DNA from: Streptomyces sp. NBC_01788
Lineage (GTDB): Bacteria > Actinomycetota > Actinomycetes > Streptomycetales > Streptomycetaceae
Reading direction: 5' to 3'
Assembly: GCF_035917575.1 (NCBI RefSeq)
Contig: NZ_CP109090.1
Span: 124,001-188,000, forward strand
Length of the DNA stretch: 64,000 nt
Part shown: one piece after another, positions 17,033 through 25,814 of the stretch
Numbering within the stretch: the first letter of the stretch is position 1
Layout of the letters: the number at the start of each line of letters is the position of its first letter
Notes under the pieces: model-generated
The model's input: only the letters and a program-made list of their open reading frames with translations
What the model was told of the DNA's origin: nothing
The model's database searches: none
Program-made: the position numbers and the translations under genes

Positions 17033-17115
17033 GCTCGGTGCGGTTGCCGACCGGGTCGTATTTGAACGACTGTCAGTAGGCGTCCGGGCCGCCCACCGTG
17101 CCGGCCGACGGCTGG
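17033..17115 (-). pseudogene. RHS/YD-repeat protein fragment
   Basis: The minus strand reads TTQPSAGTVGGPDAY, a TGA where Trp is expected, then QSFKYDPVGNRT, the hallmark of RHS repeats. Only about 28 codons survive, cut by the right end of the IS6 element. Confidence 0.6.
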
Positions 17116-17428
17116 GTGGTGCAGTCGGACCGTCTCGCTACATCTGCTGGACCTCAGGGCACAGGCAATGCGGCTTCGCTCAGTCCGCCGCGGGTCTGCC
17201 GGGGTGACGGATGCTAGGGCGTAGCCCGGCCCGAGCAGGGCGAATCCTGCTGCGTTCTGGCTCGGGTGGCGGCTGGGCTGTCTCCTGCCGGTCAGGCCCC
17301 GCCGAACACCGTAAATGCCCGGCCTGCGGCCCTGTGTATCGCATCGGCCGGGAGGGGTGGCACGGGCATCTCGCAGAGCCTCGGCTAGGGACAGGCCGGC
17401 AGCGAGGAGCGTGAAGGGCGGCCCGGCC

Positions 17429-17620
17429 ATGCCGCTCAGCGCGATCCACCCCGAGCACAGCGTCCTGGACCTCACCCTGGAGGGTCTCGGGTGCGAGGGC
17501 CGCATCACCTGGGAGCAGATCCACCGGGCTCGCCCGCGCGTGCCACTGACCTGCCCCGAGTGCGAGTGGGGACTGTGCCCCAAAGTCTCGCCGCACGGCG
17601 CCCGCCCACAGGGCGTCACC
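17429..17620 (+). pseudogene. N-terminal fragment of a zinc-ribbon (CoiA-like) protein
   Basis: The ATG at 17429 opens MPLSAIHPEHSVLDLTLEGL, RPRVPLTCPECEWGLCPKVS and SPHGARP. The CPxC...C pattern and following SPHG resemble actinobacterial proteins with a CoiA-like N-terminus. The frame then runs into an antisense IS5 fragment at about 17625, so the rest is missing. Confidence 0.5.
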
Positions 17621-17624
17621 GTGC

Positions 17625-17706
17625 TCGGCACCGGGCGGGCGGCAGCCACCACCAGTCGCGTGTCTGCGTCCACGATGATCTGCACGTTCGCCGAGAACCG
17701 GTAGTT
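17625..17706 (-). pseudogene. IS5-family transposase, small internal fragment
   Basis: Read on the minus strand this encodes [20 protein letters not shown] followed by AAARPVP, a typical IS5-type core segment with the catalytic Asp in VDAD. Only about 27 codons are left between the zinc-ribbon remnant and the protease leader. Confidence 0.65.
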
Positions 17707-17869
17707 GCGAAGTCCTTCGCCGGGCAGCCACCGTCCGGGCCTCGGGTTTTCCCCAGTACGGAGGGGAAGAGAGCCATACCATCGGTTGACCTGTTTCCCG
17801 GATGGTCTGGCAGGCGTCGAAACAACGAGGCTGAGTGCGCACGGATCAACCGCACAAAAGGAACCACCT
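17707..17869 (+). promoter_or_regulatory. Conserved promoter/leader of the cell-wall protease
   Basis: This non-coding region is duplicated at 6721-6916. Its most conserved 43 bp hold GGTTGACC, a possible -35 box, inside arms ACCATC/GATGGT. A second hairpin pairs TTTTCCCC with GGGGAA (about 17750-17769). The ribosome-binding site AAAAGGA ends 6-7 bp before the GTG. The conservation of non-coding sequence suggests a functional promoter or regulatory RNA. No known riboswitch class fits. Confidence 0.5.
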
Positions 17870-18943
17870 GTGTACAGCTTCAAGCCACTGCGCCGCCGTA
17901 CCGCCCGCACCGCTGCCGTCGGCGTTCTCGCAGCTGCGGCCTGCGCCACTGTCATGGCCGGCAGCGCCTCAGCCATCGTCAACGGATCGGACTCCACCGA
18001 GCACTACCCGTTCATGGCGACCGTCCCCGAGTCGGCCCCCACGCTCGGCCTGAACGACGGGACCTGCGGGGCGTCGCTGATCGATAAGCAGTGGGTACTG
18101 ACGGCGGCCCACTGCGTGAAGGGTGACGGCCTGGAGCTGGACGGCATCGTGCGCGTCGGCAGCGACCACCGCAAGTCCGGCGGCACTGTCCGAAAGATCG
18201 ACCGGATCTTCGTCCACCCCGGCTATGTGAACGGCGAGGGCAAGGCCGCCAACAACAACGACCTCGCGCTGATACGCCTGGACCGCCCGGTCGCCCAGCA
18301 GCCCATCAAGATTGCCGAGCATGTAGGGGGACCCGGCACGCCGACCCGGCTCCTGGGCTTCGGCACCACCGTCGACACCGAGCTCAAGTTCCCGGACCGG
18401 CTGCAGGAGCTGAACACCCGCAGGGGCGCTGTGTCCGAGTGCGCGCCGGGCTACGCGGGCAAGACCCGGCTGTGCACCATCACCACCGTGCCCAAGGCCA
18501 TGGCGTGCTTCGGGGACTCCGGCGGGCCGCAGGTCCAGAAGGGCCGGAACGGCCGCTGGGAGCTGATCGGCGTCACCTCCGGGCCCGGTGCCCCGAAGGT
18601 GCCGTGCTCGGAGGGTCCTGGCCTCTACACCAACGCGCGCGCCTACGCGGGCTGGATCAACAAGACCATGAAGACCAACCACGCCCCGAAGAACCACCAC
18701 GCCGTGAAGAACCACCACGCCCTGAAGAACCACCACGCCCCGAAGAACCACCACGCCCTGAAGACCAACAGCGTCATGAAGACCGACGGCGCCCTGTCGA
18801 CTGTGGCCATGAGCTCCGACCTTGCCGAGACCGGTACGAACGACAACACCGCGGCAATCGCCGGTATGGCCGCCACGCTGGTCGTCGCCGGTGCCGGCAC
18901 CGCCGTCGCAGTCCGCGGCCGCAAGACCCGCCGCGCCGCCTAA
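17870..18943 (+). CDS. Trypsin-like serine protease with LAETG sortase signal
   Basis: The 357-residue precursor has a signal peptide ([19 protein letters not shown], cleavage after ASA near 35) and begins its mature part with IVNG, the usual activation end of trypsins. The catalytic triad is visible: TAAHC (His), NNNDLALI (Asp), CFGDSGGPQ (Ser). After the protease domain comes a linker of NHHAxK repeats (about residues 267-300), then LAETG, a hydrophobic helix and an RGRKTRR tail. LAXTG is the signal used by class E sortases of actinomycetes, so the enzyme should be attached to the cell wall. The GTG start follows AAAAGGA. Confidence 0.88.
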   Translation: MYSFKPLRRRTARTAAVGVLAAAACATVMAGSASAIVNGSDSTEHYPFMATVPESAPTLGLNDGTCGASLIDKQWVLTAAHCVKGDGLELDGIVRVGSDHRKSGGTVRKIDRIFVHPGYVNGEGKAANNNDLALIRLDRPVAQQPIKIAEHVGGPGTPTRLLGFGTTVDTELKFPDRLQELNTRRGAVSECAPGYAGKTRLCTITTVPKAMACFGDSGGPQVQKGRNGRWELIGVTSGPGAPKVPCSEGPGLYTNARAYAGWINKTMKTNHAPKNHHAVKNHHALKNHHAPKNHHALKTNSVMKTDGALSTVAMSSDLAETGTNDNTAAIAGMAATLVVAGAGTAVAVRGRKTRRAA

Positions 18944-18962
18944 GCGAAACCGCGCAGCCCAA

Positions 18963-18990
18963 CAGCGGCCCCCTGACCAGGGGGCCGCTG
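18963..18990 (+). terminator. Hairpin terminator after the protease
   Basis: A perfect 12-bp stem (18963-18974 with 18979-18990) closes on GACC, 20 bp after the protease stop. Confidence 0.85.
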
Positions 18991-19191
18991 CCCATTGCCC
19001 CGCCCAGGGAGATATGTGCCCGGCCGTCTGCGGATGACGGGCCTGCTGACAGCGTGGAGCCTGCCGAGTACCAGTTCTGGATGCGCGCTCCACGGCACGT
19101 ACGGCCCGTAGACGGCGTCTCGCACGCCCGTCAGATGGCCACTTTTCGGCCGTCGTCAAGATGGGTGCCGGGCGGGTGGTTGCCTTGCAGA

Positions 19192-20196
19192 TCACGACAA
19201 GGCATGGAGGATCCAGTGCAAGTCTTCCGAATCCGGGCAGACCTGCCAAGATTTCAGCAACCCAGTTGATGCCAGCTGGCCCAAGGTGTCAGACAGTGCA
19301 GCAGGCGAGATACCGCAGGCGCGTGCCATCTGATCGAGCTCGCACAGGCCACTACCGGCTTCCGGATCGGTGTGCGCCGCCAGGTAGAGGTACGCCAGTT
19401 GCGGCACCGGTCCGATTGCTCCTGCTGTGGAGGCGCGCAGTGCCCAGTCCGCCGAGCGCATTCGGTCGGGACGGGCTGGGGCTTGGCTAAGCAGCGTGGC
19501 GTCGAGTAGTGCGACAACGATCTCGTTGGCCGTGCTTTCAGGGAGTGGGCGCAGCCATCGTGCGTGGTCCAATTCGTGCCATAGGCCTGGGGTGGTGTTG
19601 AGGCGGAGGCTGCGCAGCACGCCTTTGGACAGCCGAGCTTCCATATTGGCGTTCATGCGGAGGGCGCATTGCAGGGCCAGCAGGCGTGCGGCGGCCGAGG
19701 TGCTTGCTGGCAGTGCCGCGGCCAGGTAGCTGAGCATTTCGCGTACCCGTACTTGTTCACCTGGGCCCTTGGGACGGCGTCTGTGTCGGCGGCCGCTTGC
19801 CGGCTGCAGTGGTGCGCGGGTGAGGACGGTGTCGGGTACTACGGCGGCGTGTGCTGTTGCTGCGGCGCAGGCGGTGCAGGCGTCGGCGAGTCGCCATCGC
19901 CGTCCGCCGTGTTCGCGTGCGAGGAGGAGGTGGATGGGGCCAACGCAGCCGCAGTGGCGGGGGTGCCAATGGCAGCCTCGTTCGTGGCATTGGCAGATCC
20001 GTAGGTGCGGTGGGCGGAGATCGCCGCGTGCGTGCCGTGCGAGGTGGGCCAGGGCGGCCGAGCGGGCGGAGGCCGCAGTGATGCGTGTGCCGTTGTGGGG
20101 GCATTGCTGGCATACGAGGATGAGCCCGTTGGTGTTCGAGTGCAGTTCGACGGTCCAGGCGCGTGGCGTCGCCGGGCATGTTGTGCGCATCCTCAT
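19192..20196 (-). CDS. Zinc-finger-like protein with C-terminal winged helix
   Basis: The 334-residue protein is rich in Cys and His in its first 120 residues (LVCQQCPHNG, RICQCHERGCHWHPRHCGC, ADACTACAAA), which could bind two or three zinc ions. The C-terminus (LDQMARACGISPAALSDTLG, QLASTGLLKSW) looks like a winged helix. The ATG at 20196 is preceded by AGGAGGA. It is divergent from the small HTH gene, with three palindromes between them, so both are probably under one repressor. Family unknown; a DNA-binding or replication-linked role would fit. Confidence 0.65.
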   Translation of the reverse strand: MRMRTTCPATPRAWTVELHSNTNGLILVCQQCPHNGTRITAASARSAALAHLARHARGDLRPPHLRICQCHERGCHWHPRHCGCVGPIHLLLAREHGGRRWRLADACTACAAATAHAAVVPDTVLTRAPLQPASGRRHRRRPKGPGEQVRVREMLSYLAAALPASTSAAARLLALQCALRMNANMEARLSKGVLRSLRLNTTPGLWHELDHARWLRPLPESTANEIVVALLDATLLSQAPARPDRMRSADWALRASTAGAIGPVPQLAYLYLAAHTDPEAGSGLCELDQMARACGISPAALSDTLGQLASTGLLKSWQVCPDSEDLHWILHALS

Positions 20197-20265
20197 GGGC
20201 GCGTGTTCCTCCTGCTGCTTCCACGCCGATCCCGTCTTCTGTTGTGGGGGCGGTCGCCCACCGTA

Positions 20266-20347
20266 GTGCAGAGGTCTGCACTACTGTGGTCGACGCCACC
20301 TGCGGAAATAGGGCAGAGGTCTGCACTGACAGGGCAGGGGTCTGCAC
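20266..20347. promoter_or_regulatory. Three palindromic operators GNGCAGAGGTCTGCAC
   Basis: Copies lie at 20266-20281 (perfect GTGCAGA/TCTGCAC arms around GG), 20311-20326 and 20332-20347. Start-to-start distances are 45 and 21 bp, near whole helical turns. They sit between the divergent starts at 20196 and 20362, the last one 14 bp before the GTG, where binding would block transcription. Autoregulation by the 87-residue HTH protein is likely. Confidence 0.7.
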
Positions 20348-20361
20348 CGTCGGATGGATGG

Positions 20362-20625
20362 GTGACGATCTTTCCGCCCGATCCGGACCTCAACGCGCTG
20401 CGGTTGGAGCTCGCGCGTCTGCGGGCCGCGCGCGGGTGGAGCTACGACGAGCTCGCTGCCCACAGCGGCCTGGCTAGACGCACCGTCATCGAGATCGAGC
20501 AGGGCCGCACCATCGGCACGCTGAAGACCTGGCACGCTCTCGCCCACGCGCTGGACACACCGTTCGACGAACTCTTCAGCACGCTGTGCCGCGGGCATGA
20601 CCTACCTGGCCCGGCGCGGGACTGA
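20362..20625 (+). CDS. Small XRE-family HTH regulator
   Basis: The 87-residue protein is nearly all HTH: LRAARGWSYDELAAHSGLAR then RTVIEIEQGRTIGTLKTWHA and a short tail. The GTG at 20362 lies just after the third palindrome, so the transcript start or the start region would be covered by bound repressor. It likely regulates itself, the divergent zinc-finger gene and perhaps the downstream DUF6083/helicase genes. Confidence 0.75.
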   Translation: MTIFPPDPDLNALRLELARLRAARGWSYDELAAHSGLARRTVIEIEQGRTIGTLKTWHALAHALDTPFDELFSTLCRGHDLPGPARD

Positions 20626-20785
20626 CAGTCTGCCCGCGCGACTGCAGCAGACCACCCAAATCGGCGAGCCCCTCTCGAACGCACGACCACCTATTCGTAC
20701 GCCAGTCTCACTATGTGAGGCCGACCGAGCGACCCGTCAGCACTGCTGTCGTGGATCCGGCGTGTTGGCTGGCAGGTTCGCCCGC

Positions 20786-21682
20786 ATGCGCTCCACACCA
20801 CCTTCCTCGGCCCGGCACTGGGACGGCAGTCCGATCGCCCAGCGTGTGCGCCGCTCCCTGCAGGTGACCCCCGGCGGCGTCAGCCGGCTGCTGCGCTGCG
20901 GTCAAAGCGACCGGTGCCGCGAATGCGGCAACCGGATCGAGTGGTACCACCGCGGCACTCAACGGGCCGTCCGCCTCCATCCCCGCGAGCTGCCGGCCGC
21001 CCGAGTACCGGCGGCATGCCGCTGGCACCTCAGCTCCGGCGTTGCCTACCCGACGGGAGACGGCAGCAGCTGGTGCCGCCCGCCGCACACCGTCGTCTGT
21101 CCCGCCCGGAAGGCACCCGCGGCCCCTCCCGAGCTGGCCGGGCTGCGCCGGGCTCTAGCCGTGAACACCCGCCGCCTGATCGACGCCGGCGCCTTCACCC
21201 CTACCCCTGCTGTTCCGGACGGCCCGGCACCCCAGGATGGAACCTCGGCGCTCTGCCGCCCGGCCCGGCCCATCGTGCAGTTGCTGTACGTGCGCTACCT
21301 GGCCGCCGGCCTGGTGGACGAGATCCAGTGCGTCGCCCGGACCCGGCACCGCCAGCGCTGCGCCAGCGTCCTCCTCTCCCCCAACAGCCCGGCTGGCGTT
21401 TGGAGGCTGGTTCCGGCCACCCAGACGAGCGGTCATCTGGCCCTGCCCGCTGCGGTCATGGCGGTCTACGACCTCAGCGGTGTCCCGTACTCCGAACAGC
21501 TGCGCTGGCGCGCCCAGCGCTGCCTGCAGCACGCCGCAATCCCCACGGCTGCCGACCTGGAGGTTGCCGACTGGGAGCCTTTCGACCCGGTGCGCCACCA
21601 CGAGCACACCCACAACCGTCTGCCCGCCTCCACCCGGCGCCCTGACCTCGCGGGCCGGACACATCAAACAGTCCGCCAATGA
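20786..21682 (+). CDS. DUF6083-domain protein
   Basis: The 298-residue protein begins with the DUF6083 pattern: HWDGSPIAQRVRRSLQV, SRLLRCGQSDRCRECGNRIE, WYHRGTQRAVRLHPREL, CRWHLSSGVAYPTGDG. The CRECGN pair and later Cys residues suggest a zinc site. The second half (RPIVQLLYVRYLAAGLVDEI, LSGVPYSEQLRWRAQRCL) is not assigned. The ATG at 20786 was chosen; a GTG at 20762 is also possible. It overlaps the next gene by 4 bp. Role unknown. Confidence 0.7.
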   Translation: MRSTPPSSARHWDGSPIAQRVRRSLQVTPGGVSRLLRCGQSDRCRECGNRIEWYHRGTQRAVRLHPRELPAARVPAACRWHLSSGVAYPTGDGSSWCRPPHTVVCPARKAPAAPPELAGLRRALAVNTRRLIDAGAFTPTPAVPDGPAPQDGTSALCRPARPIVQLLYVRYLAAGLVDEIQCVARTRHRQRCASVLLSPNSPAGVWRLVPATQTSGHLALPAAVMAVYDLSGVPYSEQLRWRAQRCLQHAAIPTAADLEVADWEPFDPVRHHEHTHNRLPASTRRPDLAGRTHQTVRQ

Positions 21683-22167
21683 CGCCGTTCCATGCCGTCG
21701 AGATCACCCTGACCAGGTCCGCCACCCACGGCGAGCTCCGGCACGTCCGGGAAAGGGTCCGGCTGGCCGCCAACGCGGGCCGTACCCGGCTGATGGCGGT
21801 CCAGAGCGCGCGCAGCCCCGACGGTGCCCTGCACGTGCTGCGACGCCAGCTGGGCACGCGGTTACCGATCGACATCCTGACCACGCACTACCCGGACCGG
21901 CACAACCAGGTCCTGCTCAACATCGCTCTCAGCCGCTCGGCCGATGCTGCCCTGCGCCGCAGAGCAGCGGTCCTGGCGCAGCGGCCACAGGACGTGCTCA
22001 GCCAGTGCGTGACCACAGATCTTGCCCGGCGTGAGCAGGAACGCACTCGGCGCCTGGAGGACCAGCTCGAGAACCTGCTCGCCCACCACACTCTCGAAGA
22101 AGTCCTGGTCTGCGCGGCCCGCGCACTACCCAGTCGGCATGTCGGCAGCGCCGTGAGCCCATCGTGA
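21679..22167 (+). CDS. Hypothetical protein coupled to DUF6083 gene
   Basis: The 162-residue protein starts at an ATG overlapping the previous stop (ATGA), so the two are translationally coupled. It reads MTPFHAVEITLTRSATHGEL, LRRQLGTRLPIDILTTHYPD and a C-terminal helical, charged region (ARREQERTRRLEDQLENLLA). A mixed alpha/beta start with a coiled-coil tail is all that can be said. It sits directly before a helicase gene. Confidence 0.6.
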   Translation: MTPFHAVEITLTRSATHGELRHVRERVRLAANAGRTRLMAVQSARSPDGALHVLRRQLGTRLPIDILTTHYPDRHNQVLLNIALSRSADAALRRRAAVLAQRPQDVLSQCVTTDLARREQERTRRLEDQLENLLAHHTLEEVLVCAARALPSRHVGSAVSPS

Positions 22168-22219
22168 AAGCTTCGCCCTGCCAGGACGGCGGCGAAGGCC
22201 GCTGCCCTCACTCCCCCTG

Positions 22220-23707
22220 ATGCTTCACTTCTCTTTCGCGGAGCCCTTGTTGCATACGCCCACCGACGAACAGGCCCATGCTGCTGACGTTTTCCGGGCC
22301 GGTCACCATCTCGTCCTGCAGGCCGGCGCCGGGACAGGGAAGACCAGCACGCTCGGCCTGCTCGCCGCCAGCACCCGCCGCCGCGGCCGCTACCTCGCCT
22401 TCAACAAGAGCATCGCCCAGGATGCCGCCGCACGCTTCCCCTCCACGGTGCTGTGCAAAACCGCCCACGCCACGGCCTTCGCCGCCGTCGGTCACCGCTA
22501 CGTCCGCCGGCTCAACAGCCCCCGCCAGCCCGCATGGAAGACCGGCCAAGCGCTCGGCATCACCCGTCCGGTCCGCATCGGCGCTCACGAGATCAGCCCC
22601 CGGGCGCTCTCCCACACCGTGCTGCGCACCGTCACCCGCTACTGCCACTCCGCCGACCGCACCCTGGCCCCCCACCATGTGCCACGCCTGCGCGGCCTGG
22701 ACACACCCGGCGACCACGCCCAACTCGCCAACATCGTCATGCGCTTCGCCGCCAAGGCCTGGGCCGACCTGCATAACCCCGACCAGGGCGTGGTCCGTTT
22801 CGAACACGACCACTACCTGAAAATGTGGGCCCTGACCGGGCCGACGATCGAAGCCGACTTCCTCTTCCTCGACGAAGCCCAGGACACCAACCCGGTCCTG
22901 GAAAAAGTCTTCACCGCCCAGCACGACCATGCCCAACTCGTCATGGTCGGCGACTCCGCCCAGGCCATCTACGGCTGGCGCGGCGCCCGCGACGTGATGA
23001 CCGGCTTCGACGCCACCCCTCTCACCCTGACCCGCTCCTTCCGCTTCGGCCCCCAGATCGCCCAGGAAGCCAACCGGTGGCTCACACTCGCCGACGCCCC
23101 CATCCGCCTGACCGGCACCGAAACCATCCCCACCGAAGTCGGCAACCTCACCCGCCCGGACGCGGTACTGTGCCGCACCAACATCGGCGCCATGGCCAAG
23201 GTCATGCGCCTGCTCACTGCCGGCCACCGCGTCGCCCTCACTCGGGGCGGCCAGCAGCTGGCCGCGCTCGCCCTCGCGGCCCGCGACCTCAAGGACGGCC
23301 GCCGCACCACCCACCCCGAACTCGTCCTCTTCCCCTCCTGGGGCGAACTGCAGGACTACGCCGCACACGACCCCGCCGGACGCGATCTCCAGCCCTTCGT
23401 CGACCTCGTCGACACCCACGGACCCGACGCCATCCTCACCGCCGTCGACCAACTCACCAGCGAGGACGATGCCGACGTCACCGTCACCACCGCCCACACC
23501 GCCAAAGGCCGCGAATGGACCACCGTCAAAATTGCCGACGACTTCCCCCCACCAAAGGACAGCGACCAGCACGACGAGCAAGGACGCCCTATCCCGGAAC
23601 CCGTCAACGACACCGACACCCGCCTCGCCTACGTCGCCGTCACCCGCGCCCGCCACCACCTCGACCTTGGCGGCCTCTCGTGGATCAATACCTACTCCAC
23701 TGACTGA
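22220..23707 (+). CDS. UvrD/Rep-like superfamily 1 DNA helicase
   Basis: The 495-residue protein carries the SF1 helicase motifs: Walker A QAGAGTGKTST (about residue 37), motif II FLFLDEAQDTNP (about 214), motif III VGDSAQAIYGWRGA (about 236), motif V TTAHTAKGREW and motif VI YVAVTRARHH near the end. It is shorter than UvrD/PcrA (about 700) because the 1B and 2B insertions are reduced. Such compact helicases occur on mobile elements and in defence islands. It follows the coupled DUF6083 pair by 52 bp and likely belongs to the same transcript. Confidence 0.85.
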   Translation: MLHFSFAEPLLHTPTDEQAHAADVFRAGHHLVLQAGAGTGKTSTLGLLAASTRRRGRYLAFNKSIAQDAAARFPSTVLCKTAHATAFAAVGHRYVRRLNSPRQPAWKTGQALGITRPVRIGAHEISPRALSHTVLRTVTRYCHSADRTLAPHHVPRLRGLDTPGDHAQLANIVMRFAAKAWADLHNPDQGVVRFEHDHYLKMWALTGPTIEADFLFLDEAQDTNPVLEKVFTAQHDHAQLVMVGDSAQAIYGWRGARDVMTGFDATPLTLTRSFRFGPQIAQEANRWLTLADAPIRLTGTETIPTEVGNLTRPDAVLCRTNIGAMAKVMRLLTAGHRVALTRGGQQLAALALAARDLKDGRRTTHPELVLFPSWGELQDYAAHDPAGRDLQPFVDLVDTHGPDAILTAVDQLTSEDDADVTVTTAHTAKGREWTTVKIADDFPPPKDSDQHDEQGRPIPEPVNDTDTRLAYVAVTRARHHLDLGGLSWINTYSTD

Positions 23708-23951
23708 ACTCAGCTTGCGGCCTCGGGCGCGAGTGGGTTCGAAGTGAGCTGTCCGGTGAGGGCGCGGCAGGCGCGTGACGCACCCTGCGCAGGCGGGACC
23801 GGCCCGGTGAGGCGCGGAATATCGTGGCCCCGGCGGGCGTCTTAATGTGGTCGGCCTTCACCTTCGAGGCCGTCCCTGATCCCAGGCCGCCGCCTGATCC
23901 GGAGGCTGCTCACGAGGCGGCCCCTTCGCGAGAACCGAAAGCAGAGAACGC

Positions 23952-24995
23952 ATGCGCGCCACCGTCATTCACGGCCCGAACGACGTCCGAGTCGAGGAGG
24001 TCCCCGACGCCGCGCTGCGGCGTCCCGCCGACGCGGTGGTGCGGACCGTACTCGCCTGCGTGTGCGGCAGCGACCTGTGGGCCTACCGCGGCGTGGCCGC
24101 CCGGGAGAAGGGTCAGCGGATCGGGCACGAGTTCCTGGGCGTGGTCGAGGAAGTCGGCTCCGAGGTGCGCGGCTTCCGGCCAGGCGACCTGGTGGTTGCG
24201 CCGTTCGTGTGGTCGGACGGCGTGTGCGAGTTCTGCGCCGAGGGCCTGCACACCTCCTGCCCGCACGGCGGGTTCTGGGGTGAGCCGGGTTCGGACGGCG
24301 GGCAGGGCGAGGCGGTCCGGGTTCCGTTCGCCGACGGCACGCTGGTCAAGCTGCCCGCGGAGGTCCGCTCGGACGAGCGGCTGCTGACGGCCGTGCTGGC
24401 GCTGTCCGACGTCATGTCCACCGGGCACCATGCGGCCATGTCCGCGGGCGTCCGTCCGGGCGCGACGGTCGCCGTAGTCGGCGACGGCGCGGTCGGCCTG
24501 TGCGGCGTACTGGCCGCGCGCCGGCTCGGCGCGGAGCGGATCATCGCGCTGGGGCGGCACGAGTCGCGGACCGCGATCGCGCGCACCTTCGGCGCGACCG
24601 ACGTCGTCCCGGCCCGCGGTGCGGAAGCCGTGGCGGCGGTCAAGGAGCTGACCGGCGGCTCGGGCGCGCACGCGGTCCTGGAGGCGGTCGGCACCGAGGA
24701 GTCGATGCGAACCGCGATCTCCATCACCCGCGACGGCGGCTCCGTCGGCTACGTCGGCGTGCCTCACGGCGGCAGCGCGGGCGTGGACATCCAGCAGATG
24801 TTCAACCGCAATGTCGCGGTGCGGGGCGGGGTGGCGCCGGCGCGCCACTACATTCCCGCACTGTTGGCGGACGTGCTGGGCGGGGTCATCGACCCGTCGC
24901 CGGTGTTCGACAGGACGGTCGAGCTGGCGGGAGTGCCGGAGGGTTACAAGGCGATGGATGCGCGCGAGGCGCTCAAGGTCAAGATCACCTTCTAG
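23952..24995 (+). CDS. Zinc-dependent alcohol dehydrogenase (MDR family)
   Basis: The 347-residue enzyme has a GroES-like N-domain with the catalytic zinc site (CVCGSDLW, IGHEFLGVVEEVG), structural-zinc-like Cys residues (VCEFCAEGLHTSC), and a Rossmann domain with VAVVGDGAVGLCGVLAA. It would oxidise or reduce an alcohol/aldehyde with NAD(P). The structural zinc lobe has only three of the usual four Cys, so that site may be altered. The ATG at 23952 is used; a weak ribosome-binding site precedes it. No operon partner is evident. Confidence 0.85.
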   Translation: MRATVIHGPNDVRVEEVPDAALRRPADAVVRTVLACVCGSDLWAYRGVAAREKGQRIGHEFLGVVEEVGSEVRGFRPGDLVVAPFVWSDGVCEFCAEGLHTSCPHGGFWGEPGSDGGQGEAVRVPFADGTLVKLPAEVRSDERLLTAVLALSDVMSTGHHAAMSAGVRPGATVAVVGDGAVGLCGVLAARRLGAERIIALGRHESRTAIARTFGATDVVPARGAEAVAAVKELTGGSGAHAVLEAVGTEESMRTAISITRDGGSVGYVGVPHGGSAGVDIQQMFNRNVAVRGGVAPARHYIPALLADVLGGVIDPSPVFDRTVELAGVPEGYKAMDAREALKVKITF

Positions 24996-25466
24996 CCGCG
25001 GGTCGCTGCGCGCCGCCTGCCGGCGGCGGGCAGTACATCGCCGCCGTCCGCAACGTCGACGAGCAGGTCACACCCCTCGCAACCGTCATAAAGCGAGGGG
25101 TTCGGACGTGCTCAGAGGCTTTTCGCCATGTCGACGATCGTGGAACCCGGGCGGGGTCCGCCGCGCCGGTAGAGCGGGTCCTCGCTGCCGGCGTTGCGGA
25201 AGTCCAGGAGGGTGGAGAGGAAGAAGCCGGCGACCTCTCAGGGGCGGGCGTCAGACCCGCTCCCATCCAGCGCTCGACCGGCGCAGCGCCCCGAACTTCT
25301 ATGACCAGAGACCAGCCGCTGCTGGTGCTCCAGTCAAAGTGAACGTCCAGCACGTCCTCCGGTGCCCCGTTCACCATGATGGCACCGGTCGTATGGGCGA
25401 TCGGTGCCTTCATGGCGGGTGGGTCAGTTGTAGGGGCCGGCGCCGAGTTCGACGCACAGCACAGCG
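24996..25466. other. Stretch with one possible minus-strand gene remnant
   Basis: The minus strand near 25290-25413 reads GAIMVNGAPEDVLDVHFDWS then TSSGWSLVIEVRGAAP, which looks like real coding sequence. It dissolves into low-complexity Ser/Thr/Pro frames toward 24985. Nothing else in this stretch is recognisable. Confidence 0.35.
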
Positions 25467-25814
25467 TTGCGCACAGCCGCCAGCCTGGAGGCCGCCGATC
25501 TCGCCGCCGCCCAAGACGCCGTCAACGCGGCCCTCCCTCACCGGCACCGCAACCCGCACTACAGGCTGATCGACGCCCGGGCAGCCCTGCGTCTGCCCGC
25601 CGCAGCAAAGGAGATACTCCTCCAACGGCAGGCGGACGAAAACCGCATCCGCCGGCTGCGCTTCCTCAAAACCCACCTGTACGACCATCCCGACCTCCTC
25701 GTCCTGGACCGGCTTGAACGCCACTCCCCCCAGGTGCTCGACGACGACCACGTCGCCGAACTCCAGCACCTGGCCCGACTGATCACGTCCTGCGACCGTG
25801 GTGGACCCCCCTGA
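25467..25814 (+). CDS. Small hypothetical protein (first of three coupled ORFs)
   Basis: The 115-residue product is helical: LEAADLAAAQDAVNAALPHR, IDARAALRLPAAAKEILLQR and FLKTHLYDHPDLLVLDRLER. The apparent start is TTG at 25467; a start further upstream in the same frame cannot be excluded. Its stop overlaps the ATG of the next ORF by one base (TGATG), so translation is probably coupled. Function unknown. Confidence 0.5.
   Translation: MRTAASLEAADLAAAQDAVNAALPHRHRNPHYRLIDARAALRLPAAAKEILLQRQADENRIRRLRFLKTHLYDHPDLLVLDRLERHSPQVLDDDHVAELQHLARLITSCDRGGPP

Noticed and set aside
16160..17040. 8-bp target duplication for the IS6 element
   Set aside because: Flanking octamers CATCATCG and GCTCGGTG are unrelated; reported instead as a deletion junction.
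17707..17869. Possible ydaO/cyclic-di-AMP or other known riboswitch in front of the cell-wall protease
   Set aside because: The conserved block lacks the GGGGA...CCGAA-type core and pairing expected of ydaO, and no cobalamin, M-box or SAM core could be matched by eye. It is reported only as a conserved leader.
22208..23659. Long minus-strand open frame (about 483 residues) opposite the helicase gene
   Set aside because: It is Gly/Val-rich with no motifs and mirrors the third-position GC of the real helicase frame; a typical GC shadow.
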